64,000 nucleotides of DNA from positions 1,798,001-1,862,000 of the forward strand of contig NZ_AZUN01000001.1 of NCBI RefSeq assembly GCF_000527095.1. The letters are read 5' to 3'. Below, piece after piece: positions 34,776-42,814 of this stretch. Position numbers and translations under genes: made by a program. Each line of letters begins with the position of its first letter. Positions within the stretch are counted from its first letter, which is position 1. The notes beneath the pieces were generated by a model, which was given only the letters and a program-made list of their open reading frames with translations, ran no database searches and was not told the origin of the DNA. Source of the stretch: Methylomicrobium lacus LW14 (GTDB taxonomy: Bacteria; Pseudomonadota; Gammaproteobacteria; Methylococcales; Methylomonadaceae).

Positions 34776-36470
34776 ATGAGTTTTTTAAAACACTACACGC
34801 TGAAATACACGCCGCTGTCGCCCATCCATATCGGCACCGGCGACAGCTACGAACCGACCAATTATGTGATCGACGACGACACTCTGTACGAATTCGACAC
34901 CGGCGCCGCGGTCACCGCGCTGACCGAAAATGACCGGGCGCAACTGTCCAAAATCGTGTCGGCAAGACCGGACACACAAATGCTCAAGGCCGTGCAGAAA
35001 TTCTTCTACGACCGCCGCGAAGCGTTAAAGCCGTGGGCGGTCAACGCGATTCCGGTGCTGGATGGGGTTGCCAGGCTTTATGAAGACCGGGTCGGTAAGT
35101 CCGCCAATCGCGAGGCCGACGGCAAACAGGTGATCAACCGGCTCGAAATCGACCGCACCGCCTACAATCCGATCAATCGCCAGCCGGTGCTCTTCGGCTC
35201 CTCGGTCAAAGGCGCGATACGGACCGCGTTGCTGGATAAAATCAATGCCGGCGCCCGCGCCCGTCCGAACGAGCGCAAAGGCCTGCATGAATTTCAGGGG
35301 CGCTTGCTGAAATACCGAGATCCCGAGCGCGGCAGATTGCAGTTGGAACTCGACCCCCTCCGGCTGATCAGTTTCTCGGACGCGATTTGGCAGCAGGAGC
35401 CCAATCTCCCGACTTCGCAGGTGTTTTTGGCGGTCAATCGCAAAAAATCCCCGGTCGTCAATCAAGAAGGCAAGTTACGCCAGGCGATGGGCGAAAACCT
35501 CTACCAGATTCTGGAGTGCGTGCCGGCCTGTTATGCCCGCACCTTTACCGGCCAGCTCACCCTTCAGTCCGTCGGCTCCGATAATCACCGCGCATTGCCG
35601 GCAGCCGAACTGCGTTTTACGGCCGAAGAGATAGCCCAGACCTGCAATCTTTTTTATCTCCCTATTCTGACCGCGGAACGCAAACTGATGCAGGAAAGAA
35701 ATTATCTGCATAGCGGCTGGAATCAAACCATCACCGATATATTGGCCTTGAATCAGGACAAACTTAAAACGGGCAAAGCCTTCATGCTGCGTGTCGGCCG
35801 GCATTCCGGCGCGGATTCGGTCACCGTCAGCGGCGCGCGCAACGGCAACATCAAAATCATCAAAGGCAAAGGCCAGCAGCCCGAATATGCCGATTCGCCC
35901 AAGACCCTCTGGCTGGCCGCCCAAACCAAGGAGCAGCGCACCGACCTCTTGCCTTTCGGCTGGGTGTTGGTCGAAATCGAGCCCGGCGCATCGACCGCAA
36001 AGGCATGGCCCGAACTCACCGAACTCTGCGCCAGTCAACAGCACGACGCCCGGCGCTGGGCCGAAAAGCAGGCCAAACAAAAGGCCGAACTTCAAGAAAA
36101 ACGCCGCGAAACCGAACAACGCCGCGAACGCGAGGAAACCGAACGCCGCCGGCAAGCGGAACTTGCGGCGCAAGCCGAACAGGAGCGCCAGGCAAAGGAA
36201 GAGGCAAACCGTCAACGGCTGCAATCGATGACGCCCGAACAACTGCAAATCGATGGCCTAAAGCAAAAGCTGCAAGAAAAACAGGCCGTCAACGCCCGCG
36301 AACAGATCGGCGGTCCGCTTTACAGCGAATTGCGCGAACTGATCGGCGGCGCTGCGGCTTGGCCGGCCGAAGACAAAGCCGAATTACACCATGTCGGCAA
36401 AGACATCCTGAAATTCATCGGCGCGGAAGGCAATAAAAAGGCCAAGGAATTGTTGAAGACCTTACAATGA
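34776..36470 (+). CDS. csm5: Csm5, RAMP subunit with charged coiled-coil tail region
   Basis: 564 residues from ATG 34776 (SD GAGGGA). The N-terminus LKHYTLKYTPLSPIHIGTGD and FGSSVKGAIRTALLD are Csm5 signatures; GFGxG-like GWVLVEIEP closes the core. Residues ~425-500 form a long Glu/Arg/Gln-rich coiled coil (KRRETEQRREREETERRRQ), followed by ~60 more residues, so the protein is longer than the usual ~350-400. Csm5 caps the 3' end of crRNA and recruits trimming nucleases. The RAYT frame begins a few bases after its stop. Confidence 0.88.
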   Translation: MSFLKHYTLKYTPLSPIHIGTGDSYEPTNYVIDDDTLYEFDTGAAVTALTENDRAQLSKIVSARPDTQMLKAVQKFFYDRREALKPWAVNAIPVLDGVARLYEDRVGKSANREADGKQVINRLEIDRTAYNPINRQPVLFGSSVKGAIRTALLDKINAGARARPNERKGLHEFQGRLLKYRDPERGRLQLELDPLRLISFSDAIWQQEPNLPTSQVFLAVNRKKSPVVNQEGKLRQAMGENLYQILECVPACYARTFTGQLTLQSVGSDNHRALPAAELRFTAEEIAQTCNLFYLPILTAERKLMQERNYLHSGWNQTITDILALNQDKLKTGKAFMLRVGRHSGADSVTVSGARNGNIKIIKGKGQQPEYADSPKTLWLAAQTKEQRTDLLPFGWVLVEIEPGASTAKAWPELTELCASQQHDARRWAEKQAKQKAELQEKRRETEQRREREETERRRQAELAAQAEQERQAKEEANRQRLQSMTPEQLQIDGLKQKLQEKQAVNAREQIGGPLYSELRELIGGAAAWPAEDKAELHHVGKDILKFIGAEGNKKAKELLKTLQ

Positions 36471-36476
36471 CATCTT

Positions 36477-37022
36477 TTGGAAAATCTGGTGACGACCTGC
36501 AACCATCCTTTCTCTAGTCGCGACGTGGGCGTCGCTCCCACCGGCTCCACACTTGTGGAAGCGACGCCCACGTCGCGACTAAAAAAACCAAAACCCGACC
36601 CGCATAGCCAATCGCTGCGCAAAGGTAGGCGTTCCATACCCAATCAAATCTATCTGATCACGACGACCACGCAAGATCGTGTGACGGTGTTCAGCGATTT
36701 TTATGCGGCACGGGCACTGATCTGCCTATTACACACAGACCCCGAAGCCAAGACCCTTGCCTTTGTCGTGATGCCGGATCACCTGCACTGGCTGATGCAA
36801 TTGGGGCAAATCCGCCCGCTCAGTCAGGTCGTCGCAAGCCTCAAAACGCTTTCCGCCAAAAAAATCGGCAAACCGCTTTGGCAGGAAGGTTATCATGATC
36901 ACGCCTTGCGCCAGGAAGAAGATTTACGGGCAGTCGCGCGCTATATCGTGGCCAATCCGCTGCGCGCCGGCTTGGTCACCCGAATCGGCGATTATCCGCA
37001 TTGGGATTCGATATGGCTTTGA
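36477..37022 (+). CDS. REP-associated tyrosine transposase (RAYT)
   Basis: Up to 181 residues from TTG 36477. Residues ~50-181 carry the family core: IPNQIYLITTTTQDRVTVFS, the HUH motif in VVMPDHLHWLM (H102, H104), and LWQEGYHDHALRQEEDLRA followed by RYIVANPLRAGLV, with the candidate catalytic Tyr in this stretch. The first ~36 residues are translated from a REP pair, so the true start is unclear (TTG 36477 or GTG 36555). RAYTs are single-copy, host-domesticated relatives of IS200 enzymes that spread REP sequences. REP pairs flank this gene on both sides. Confidence 0.85.
   Translation: MENLVTTCNHPFSSRDVGVAPTGSTLVEATPTSRLKKPKPDPHSQSLRKGRRSIPNQIYLITTTTQDRVTVFSDFYAARALICLLHTDPEAKTLAFVVMPDHLHWLMQLGQIRPLSQVVASLKTLSAKKIGKPLWQEGYHDHALRQEEDLRAVARYIVANPLRAGLVTRIGDYPHWDSIWL
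36516..36580. repeat. REP inverted-repeat element copy 4 (5' flank of RAYT)
   Basis: Arms are in the opposite order from most copies: AGTCGCGACGTGGGCGTCGC plus TCCCAC on the left, and GTGGAAGCGACGCCCACGTC plus GCGACT on the right. It overlaps the N-terminal codons of the transposase frame. Confidence 0.9.
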
Positions 37023-37045
37023 GAGCTTCAACATTAATCAACGCC

Positions 37046-37110
37046 GTGGGAGCGACGCCCACGTCGCGATTAAAAACAGGCTTCAGTCGCGACGTAGGCG
37101 TCGCTCCCAC
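37046..37110. repeat. REP inverted-repeat element copy 5 (3' flank of RAYT)
   Basis: GTGGGAGCGACGCCCACGTC followed by a 26-base loop and the inverted arm ending GTCGCTCCCAC. It begins 24 bp after the transposase stop. Confidence 0.92.
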
Positions 37111-37136
37111 CCCACCCAACTTGATTATTGACTCAC

Positions 37137-37433
37137 ATGACCACCTACTTCGTCTCCCGCCACCCCGGCGCGATCGACTGGTCCCGGCGCCTGGGCATCC
37201 AGGTCGACCGGCAGCTCGATCACCTGGACATCGACCGCATCACCCCCGGCGATGTCGTGATCGGCAGCCTGCCGGTCAATCTGGCCGGCGCGGTCTGCGC
37301 CAGGAACGCCCGCTACATTCATCTGACGCTGGACCTGCCCTTCGATGCGCGCGGCGTCGAACTGGACGCGGAAGACATGCAGCGCTTCGGCGCCAAACTC
37401 GAAGAATATCGGATCACCAGGGTAACGGCATGA
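37137..37433 (+). CDS. csx16: CRISPR-associated protein Csx16
   Basis: 98 residues from ATG 37137. The sequence TTYFVSRHPGAIDWSRRLG, followed by HLD, VVIGSLPVNLAG, ARYIHLTLDLP and LDAEDMQRFGAKLEEY, covers the whole Csx16 (VVA1548) family. Members occur with type III loci and have been proposed as ring nucleases for cyclic tetra-adenylate. It overlaps the next gene by 4 bp, starting a three-gene signalling module (Csx16, Cam1-like, Card1-like). Confidence 0.9.
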   Translation: MTTYFVSRHPGAIDWSRRLGIQVDRQLDHLDIDRITPGDVVIGSLPVNLAGAVCARNARYIHLTLDLPFDARGVELDAEDMQRFGAKLEEYRITRVTA

Positions 37434-38047
37434 CTGCAAACCTCTTCGGCTGGAGCGACCAAGCCTGGCAAACGCTCGACCAATTCGGCATCCTGTTCGG
37501 CGATCTGATGCTGCTCACCTCGATCGGCGGCCTCGTGTACGGCCTCTATAAACGCAACGACATCCGCCAGTGGCTGACCCGCAACCGCTTTCCCAGCATC
37601 GGCGGCCGTCCCGAACTGAGCCGCTGGCAAGGTCTGATCTTTACGGTCAGCCGCGCCAACGTGCCGGCCTGGGTCATCGGCCAGGTGCATCCCGAAGCCG
37701 TCGGCCTGCTGCTGACCTACTCCAGCCAGGGCGAAGGCGAACAGATCAAGGCGCAGGCGCGGCAAATAGGCATAAACGTCATCAGCCGCCACATCGACAA
37801 CCCCGACGACCCGGCCGAAGTCAAACAAAAAACCGCCGAAATCGTGCGCGCGATGCAGGCGGACGGCATCGATCCCATCGCGGTCGATGTGACCGGCGGC
37901 AAAACCCCGATGAGCCTCGGCGCCTTCATGGCCGCCGAAGAAGCCTCGATCGACACCCTCTACGTGACCGCCGCCTACAAAGACAGCAAACTCGACATGG
38001 CCACGGCCAGCATCATCGCGATCTCGCAAGCCGGAGTGCGCGGATGA
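37430..38047 (+). CDS. cam1: membrane-anchored CARF protein, Cam1-like effector
   Basis: 205 residues from ATG 37430, overlapping csx16 and the next gene by 4 bp each. Residues ~20-40 form one membrane segment (ILFGDLMLLTSIGGLVYGLY), followed by a basic stop-transfer region. Residues ~65-205 are a CARF domain with the ligand loop DVTGGKTPMSLGAF (153-166). No HEPN or nuclease motif is present. Size and architecture match Cam1, which forms a membrane pore on binding cyclic oligoadenylate and depolarises infected cells. Other membrane-CARF proteins exist, so the Cam1 label rests on architecture. Confidence 0.78.
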   Translation: MTANLFGWSDQAWQTLDQFGILFGDLMLLTSIGGLVYGLYKRNDIRQWLTRNRFPSIGGRPELSRWQGLIFTVSRANVPAWVIGQVHPEAVGLLLTYSSQGEGEQIKAQARQIGINVISRHIDNPDDPAEVKQKTAEIVRAMQADGIDPIAVDVTGGKTPMSLGAFMAAEEASIDTLYVTAAYKDSKLDMATASIIAISQAGVRG

Positions 38048-39183
38048 AAGTTCCCGTCCACCTGATCCTGATCTCCGCCCAGGCAGTCCCGAACATCACC
38101 CCCTTGCTGGACGACGCCTTCAAGCCCGGCAAGGTGATCATGCTGGTCAGCCGCGACATGCAGACGCGCGCGGACTGGCTGGAAGCGGTGATCGAAAAAC
38201 GCGGCATCGACGCCCAACGCTGGTTGATCGACGATCCCTGGGACATCGAACACATCCAAAGCCGCGTGATCGACCTGCTCGGCGCCCAGGCGGAACAGGC
38301 CATTGCGCTGAACGCCACCGGCGGCACCAAGCCAATGAGCATCGCCGCCTATGAAATTTTTCGCGAATTCGGCTACCCGATCTTTTACGTCCACCCCGAA
38401 CAAGACCGCATCATCTGGATGTATCCGCCCCAACAGCCGAGCCAGGCGCTCGCCGACCGCATCAAACTGCCGGAATTCTTCCAGGCCTACGGCGCGACCG
38501 TGACCGGTCAAGGCGGCAAACTCGGCGTTCCCCCGGCCTACCGCGCGTTAACCGAAGACATCATCAGCCGCATCGACCAGTATGAAAAAGCCCTGGGCAC
38601 GTTAAACTTTAGGGCGGCCAGGGCCGAACGCAGCCTTGCGACCGAATTGAACGATTACGAAATGCGCAATGACGACTTGCTGCAATTGATCGAGCTGTTC
38701 GAGAGCGCGGGCCTGCTCGCGCTGGAAAAAAACAGACTGACATTTCGGGACGAAGACGCGCGCTTTTTCGTCAACGGCGGCTGGCTGGAGCAGCATGTTT
38801 ACGGCCAGTGTCTGAACTTGAAAAAATCGGCCGGCATCCAGGACATCGGCCGCAGTATAGAGGTGGAACGGCTGCATAAAAACCAGCCGGTCAGGAATGA
38901 AATCGACGTCGCCTTGCTGAAAGACAACCGGCTCTACCTGATCGAGTGCAAGACCAAGGTCTTCAACGGCAATCATGCCGTGCACAGCGAAGGCGCGCAG
39001 ACGCTCTACAAACTGGATACCTTGAAAGACCTGCTGGGCGGTTTGCAAGCCCGCGCGATGCTGATAAGCTTTACCCAACCCAAGAAACACGACTTGCAAC
39101 GCGCCGGCGATCTCGGCATCGCGGTTTGCAGCCATCGCGACCTGCTAAACCTGAAAGAAAAACTGAGGGCCTGGATAAGATGA
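38044..39183 (+). CDS. CARF-PD-(D/E)xK nuclease, Card1/Can2-like effector
   Basis: 379 residues from ATG 38044. The CARF domain has ALNATGGTKPMSIAAYEIF (residues ~88-106). The C-terminal half is a DUF1887-type restriction-like nuclease with NEIDVALLKDNRLYLIECKT (D288, E301, K303 form the metal site). Card1/Can2 enzymes cut nucleic acid, causing dormancy, when cyclic tetra-adenylate binds. The catalytic residues are intact. It is the last gene before the CRISPR array. Confidence 0.9.
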   Translation: MKVPVHLILISAQAVPNITPLLDDAFKPGKVIMLVSRDMQTRADWLEAVIEKRGIDAQRWLIDDPWDIEHIQSRVIDLLGAQAEQAIALNATGGTKPMSIAAYEIFREFGYPIFYVHPEQDRIIWMYPPQQPSQALADRIKLPEFFQAYGATVTGQGGKLGVPPAYRALTEDIISRIDQYEKALGTLNFRAARAERSLATELNDYEMRNDDLLQLIELFESAGLLALEKNRLTFRDEDARFFVNGGWLEQHVYGQCLNLKKSAGIQDIGRSIEVERLHKNQPVRNEIDVALLKDNRLYLIECKTKVFNGNHAVHSEGAQTLYKLDTLKDLLGGLQARAMLISFTQPKKHDLQRAGDLGIAVCSHRDLLNLKEKLRAWIR

Positions 39184-39266
39184 CACCAATTAACTTTTCG
39201 AACGTGCAAAATTGCCCCAACCCCACTGCCAACCCATTGATTATAAAAGGAGGAAAACACCGAGCT
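39184..39266 (+). other. CRISPR leader candidate
   Basis: 83 bp between the effector stop codon and the first repeat. It is AT-rich just before the array (TTATAAAAGGAGGAAAACAC). As the degenerate repeat is at the other end, this side should be the leader. It is short, so promoter elements may extend into the effector gene. Confidence 0.55.
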
Positions 39267-40631
39267 ATTTAAAACACTGACCTTATAAAGAAGGGATTAA
39301 GACTCGTCTGGCGTTTCGGTTTTCTTTTCGTTCGCCTATTTAAAACACTGACCTTATAAAGAAGGGATTAAGACGTTCAGCAAAAGGTCCGCTTGCTTTG
39401 CTTGCTCAATTTAAAACACTGACCTTATAAAGAAGGGATTAAGACGGTACGACCCTCGGTTGACTCTCTTGTGCATGTATTTAAAACACTGACCTTATAA
39501 AGAAGGGATTAAGACGATTGCATGGCAGCAGACATTGCACTGACTTCAATTTAAAACACTGACCTTATAAAGAAGGGATTAAGACGGGTTTCTTTTTTAG
39601 TTGCCATGTTTTTCACCATTTAAAACACTGACCTTATAAAGAAGGGATTAAGACGAAGCCGAACGACTTCATGACGACTGGCAGTTCTATTTAAAACACT
39701 GACCTTATAAAGAAGGGATTAAGACTTGCCGTCAAGATTGGCTTCAGCCACAAGGCCGATTTAAAACACTGACCTTATAAAGAAGGGATTAAGACGCTGC
39801 TACATCGCCAGAACCCTGCACCTTGAATGATTTAAAACACTGACCTTATAAAGAAGGGATTAAGACACTCCTGGAAAGCCAATGCCAGCAGGGACACCAA
39901 TTTAAAACACTGACCTTATAAAGAAGGGATTAAGACTCACCTACTTTGATCAGGTCTTCTTTGCTGGCGTATTTAAAACACTGACCTTATAAAGAAGGGA
40001 TTAAGACCTTGCCAGTCATGGCAAGCACCTTGCCATCAAGATTTAAAACACTGACCTTATAAAGAAGGGATTAAGACGTCCTGTTCAGCGTCGAGGACCA
40101 ACACCCCGACTTATTTAAAACACTGACCTTATAAAGAAGGGATTAAGACCAAGTCTGACATGTCAGACTTGTGATCAGTCGGTATTTAAAACACTGACCT
40201 TATAAAGAAGGGATTAAGACCTTATATAAGGTTAATGAATTATTGGCTATCTTTATTTAAAACACTGACCTTATAAAGAAGGGATTAAGACCGCACGGGC
40301 GTTGTTTGGGGTATGAGACATATCAATTTAAAACACTGACCTTATAAAGAAGGGATTAAGACCAAGCGGGTCTGGCGTACCGACAATGGTAGTGCCATTT
40401 AAAACACTGACCTTATAAAGAAGGGATTAAGACCGACGGCGGTGATAACTCCGAATGATGTAAAATTTAAAACACTGACCTTATAAAGAAGGGATTAAGA
40501 CACTGCAAACTCGACAGATTCGCCAGGGTTCAGATTTAAAACACTGACCTTATAAAGAAGGGATTAAGACAGGGATTTACAACGGCGGCGCGTGACGCGC
40601 CTTGTATTTAAAACACTGACCTTATAAAGAA
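39267..40631 (+). CRISPR. CRISPR array, 20 repeats and 19 spacers
   Basis: Nineteen identical 37-bp repeats, starting ATTTAAAACACTGACC, with the middle TTATAAAGAAGGG and the end ATTAAGAC, alternate with 19 spacers of 31-35 bp. The twentieth repeat (40606-40631) keeps only its first 26 bases, marking the distal end; transcription is thus rightward. The repeat can fold a CCTT/AAGG mini-hairpin, and cleavage behind it would leave the tag ATTAAGAC. Spacer 13 (40150-40183) contains a perfect 22-bp palindrome; spacer 19 (40571-40605) has a short one. All spacers differ. Confidence 0.98.
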
Positions 40632-40641
40632 CCACCCTAAC

Positions 40642-40663
40642 GGGTTGACAAGCTTGTCAACCC
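40642..40663. promoter_or_regulatory. perfect 22-bp palindrome between array and cas2
   Basis: GGGTTGACA-AGCT-TGTCAACCC is perfectly self-complementary. It lies 35 bp before the cas2 start and directly after the truncated repeat, and may be an operator or terminator; no T-run follows. Confidence 0.6.
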
Positions 40664-40697
40664 TGCAATTCGGCGGCTCCATGCGTATGCTGTACGC

Positions 40698-40982
40698 ATG
40701 AGCAAACGCCAACTTTACATCGCCGCTTACGACATCCGGGACCCCAAGCGTCTACGCAAAACGCTGCGGGTGATTCGCGCCTATGCGTCCGGCGGCCAGA
40801 AATCGGTCTATGAATGTTTTTTGAGCAAAAGCGAAAAGGCCGCCTTGCTATCCGAAGTCAGCGATGTGATCGACACCGACGAAGACCGTTTTTTTCTGCT
40901 CAGGCTCGATCCGCGCAGCAAAGTTTATACGCTGGGCAAGGCATTGCCGCCGCAGGACGGCGCTTTTTATTACGTTGGCTAA
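40698..40982 (+). CDS. cas2: CRISPR adaptation protein Cas2 (first copy)
   Basis: 94 residues: QLYIAAYDIRDPKRLRKTLR carries the Cas2 strand with metal Asp, then the ferredoxin-like core and a C-terminal strand (LGKALPPQDGAFYYVG). The start ATG is inside an 8-bp-arm hairpin (CATGCGTA/TACGCATG, 40680-40700). It is next to the array and separated from cas1 by a REP pair. Confidence 0.9.
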   Translation: MSKRQLYIAAYDIRDPKRLRKTLRVIRAYASGGQKSVYECFLSKSEKAALLSEVSDVIDTDEDRFFLLRLDPRSKVYTLGKALPPQDGAFYYVG

Positions 40983-41025
40983 GACATCGATGTCGTGTCC
41001 ATCGCCACGGTAAACGAAAGCACCG

Positions 41026-41086
41026 GTGGGAGCGACGCCTACGTCGCGACTCGAGGCTTTAATCGCGACGTGGGCGTCGCTCCCAC
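41026..41086. repeat. REP inverted-repeat element copy 6
   Basis: Inverted GTGGGAGCGACGCCTACGTC arms between cas2 and cas1. An open frame runs through it into cas1 but the real cas1 start is at 41115. Confidence 0.92.
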
Positions 41087-41114
41087 CACCATAGGTTTTG
41101 AACGAGGAGACACT

Positions 41115-42071
41115 ATGTACACATTGTATTTGGATAGGAAAAACCTGGCCGTCAAACTCGACGGCGGCGCGCTGGCTTTGTACGAAAACGGCGAACGGCG
41201 CGGCACGGTGCCGCTGCATTTGCTGGAAAGAGTCGTCGTCAAAGGCGGCGTGGAGGTAGAGAGCCAGGTCTTCGGCGTATTGAGCGAGCGCAAGATAGCG
41301 CTACTGTTTTTGTCGGGCCGCACCAGCCAAATCAAGGCGATGTCGTTCAATCCCTCGCATAACGACATCAACCGGCGGCTGGGCCAGCTTCGCGCTTATT
41401 TCGATGCGGATAGCCGCCTGGAGATGGCGCAAGGCCTGGTGATCGCGAAGATTCACAATCAGCGGCAGTTGCTACAGGAAGCGATGGCCGCGCGCGCCGA
41501 TTTGCGCAGGCCGTTGTTTGCTTCGATCGAAACGCTGGATACGATTTTACGGAAACTGGCGGCATCGCCGGTCGCGATCGAACCCTTGCGCGGCTATGAA
41601 GGCAGCGCTTCGGCGGCTTACTTTTCGGCTTATTCGACGCTGTATCCGCCGTCACTCGAATTCGGCAAGCGCGTCAGGAGGCCGCCGACCGATCCGGTCA
41701 ATGCCTGCCTGTCGCTGGGCTATACGCTGCTGCATTTCGAGGCGGTGAACGGCTGCCTGCTGACCGGGCTCGAACCATTGCTGGGTTTTTATCACGAACC
41801 CGCATTCGGCCGCGAATCGCTGGCTTGCGACTTGATCGAACCTGTCAGACCGCGGCTGGATAAAATCGTGTGGGAATTGTTCCGCGAGCGCGAGCTGGAC
41901 CAAAGCCATTTCACGCTGGACAAAGGCCGCTGTGTGCTGAACAAAAACGGACGCCGGCGCTTCTTCGCGCGTTACGAGCATTTCGCGGTTCCGGTCCGGC
42001 GCTGGCTGCGTTTGCAGGGGCATAAGCTGGCTAAGACCTATCTGCAAACCGTCTGGGACAAACCGCTGTGA
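41115..42071 (+). CDS. cas1: CRISPR integrase Cas1 (canonical copy)
   Basis: 318 residues from ATG 41115, with SD GAGGAGA. The N-terminal beta domain (TLYLDRKNLAVKL; LERVVVKGGVEVESQVFGVL) leads to the helical catalytic domain with LRGYEGSASAAYF (Glu), LGFYHEPAFGRESLACDLIEPVRP (His and Asp). All three metal ligands are present. Cas1 with Cas2 inserts new spacers. It overlaps the second cas1-like gene by 4 bp. Confidence 0.95.
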   Translation: MYTLYLDRKNLAVKLDGGALALYENGERRGTVPLHLLERVVVKGGVEVESQVFGVLSERKIALLFLSGRTSQIKAMSFNPSHNDINRRLGQLRAYFDADSRLEMAQGLVIAKIHNQRQLLQEAMAARADLRRPLFASIETLDTILRKLAASPVAIEPLRGYEGSASAAYFSAYSTLYPPSLEFGKRVRRPPTDPVNACLSLGYTLLHFEAVNGCLLTGLEPLLGFYHEPAFGRESLACDLIEPVRPRLDKIVWELFRERELDQSHFTLDKGRCVLNKNGRRRFFARYEHFAVPVRRWLRLQGHKLAKTYLQTVWDKPL

Positions 42072-42814
42072 GGCCGTTATACATCACCGGCTCGCAGGAC
42101 ACCGAAGTCGATTACGAGGAGCCGACGTTGGAGGTATCGGCGCCCGGCAAAAGCCGGCTGTTATTCCCGTTGTCCAGAGTGTCGCGCATCGTGGTGCAGG
42201 GCTTGGTCGCCTGGAAAATGCCGGCGCTGTATGCCTGCGCGGAGGCCGGCATCGCGGTCGTGTTCATGGACGAGAACGGCGAGGTGCGGGGGCGCTGGCT
42301 TGGTTGCGTGCGCGACCGGCAGACCCTGGAACAGTTATACGAAGATTTTTGGCAACATGCCGACGCTCTGGAGCGCTATCAGGACTGGCTGAACGGCATG
42401 CAGCGCATGGCGGTGCGCAGCGCGGCCCGGCGGTTGGGCTTTGGCGACTGGCAGGACGCCGATGCCGTAAGCTTGCGCCGCTGGTTCGAGGCGTCGGTCG
42501 ATCGCGTCTGGCGCAAAAGCATCGAGCCGTTGACTGGCTTTTTGCTGGCCGCCGTGTTGCAGGCCTTGGGCGAAGCGGGCCTGGATGCGCGCAGTGAAAA
42601 CCTGCATGACGAACGCATCACGCTGGCCGACGACTGGTGCAGGATTTTATGGTGGGATTTTTACCCGGCGCTGCGAGATTGGCATGCCCGCGCCCCTGCC
42701 CCGCCCGATCATCAGGCGCTGGTCGAATTTTATGAACAACGCCGGGGCCGCACCGGGCATTTGCTGCGCGGCCTGTTGAGCAAATGGCATCAATGCCTGC
42801 TGGAGATGCGTTGA
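42068..42814 (+). CDS. second, divergent Cas1-like protein
   Basis: 248 residues from GTG 42068, overlapping the canonical cas1 stop by 4 bp. The N-terminal 80 residues are a clear Cas1 beta domain (LYITGSQDTEVDYEEPTLEV; VSRIVVQGLVAWKMPALYAC; AGIAVVFMDENGEVRGRWLG). The helical part is shorter than in Cas1 (about 165 against 240 residues). It has no E-G-x-A/S motif; LHDERITLADDW might be a shortened remnant of the His/Asp motif. It is likely catalytically inactive and could be the structural partner in a heteromeric integrase. Confidence 0.75.
   Translation: MRPLYITGSQDTEVDYEEPTLEVSAPGKSRLLFPLSRVSRIVVQGLVAWKMPALYACAEAGIAVVFMDENGEVRGRWLGCVRDRQTLEQLYEDFWQHADALERYQDWLNGMQRMAVRSAARRLGFGDWQDADAVSLRRWFEASVDRVWRKSIEPLTGFLLAAVLQALGEAGLDARSENLHDERITLADDWCRILWWDFYPALRDWHARAPAPPDHQALVEFYEQRRGRTGHLLRGLLSKWHQCLLEMR

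Noticed and set aside
37001..37429. N-terminal extension of the Cam1-like frame through the REP and csx16
   Set aside because: The extension is translated REP and csx16 in another frame; the ATG at 37430 overlaps the csx16 stop and gives the proper length.
37570..38043. N-terminal extension of the Card1-like frame through the Cam1-like gene
   Set aside because: Low-complexity Arg/Pro/His translation of the Cam1-like gene in another frame; ATG 38044 begins the CARF domain.
38601..39135. antisense frames within the Card1-like gene as possible anti-CRISPR
   Set aside because: No ribosome site and typical antisense composition.
40995..41114. N-terminal extension of Cas1 through the REP pair
   Set aside because: Translated REP; ATG 41115 has a strong ribosome site and gives standard Cas1 length.
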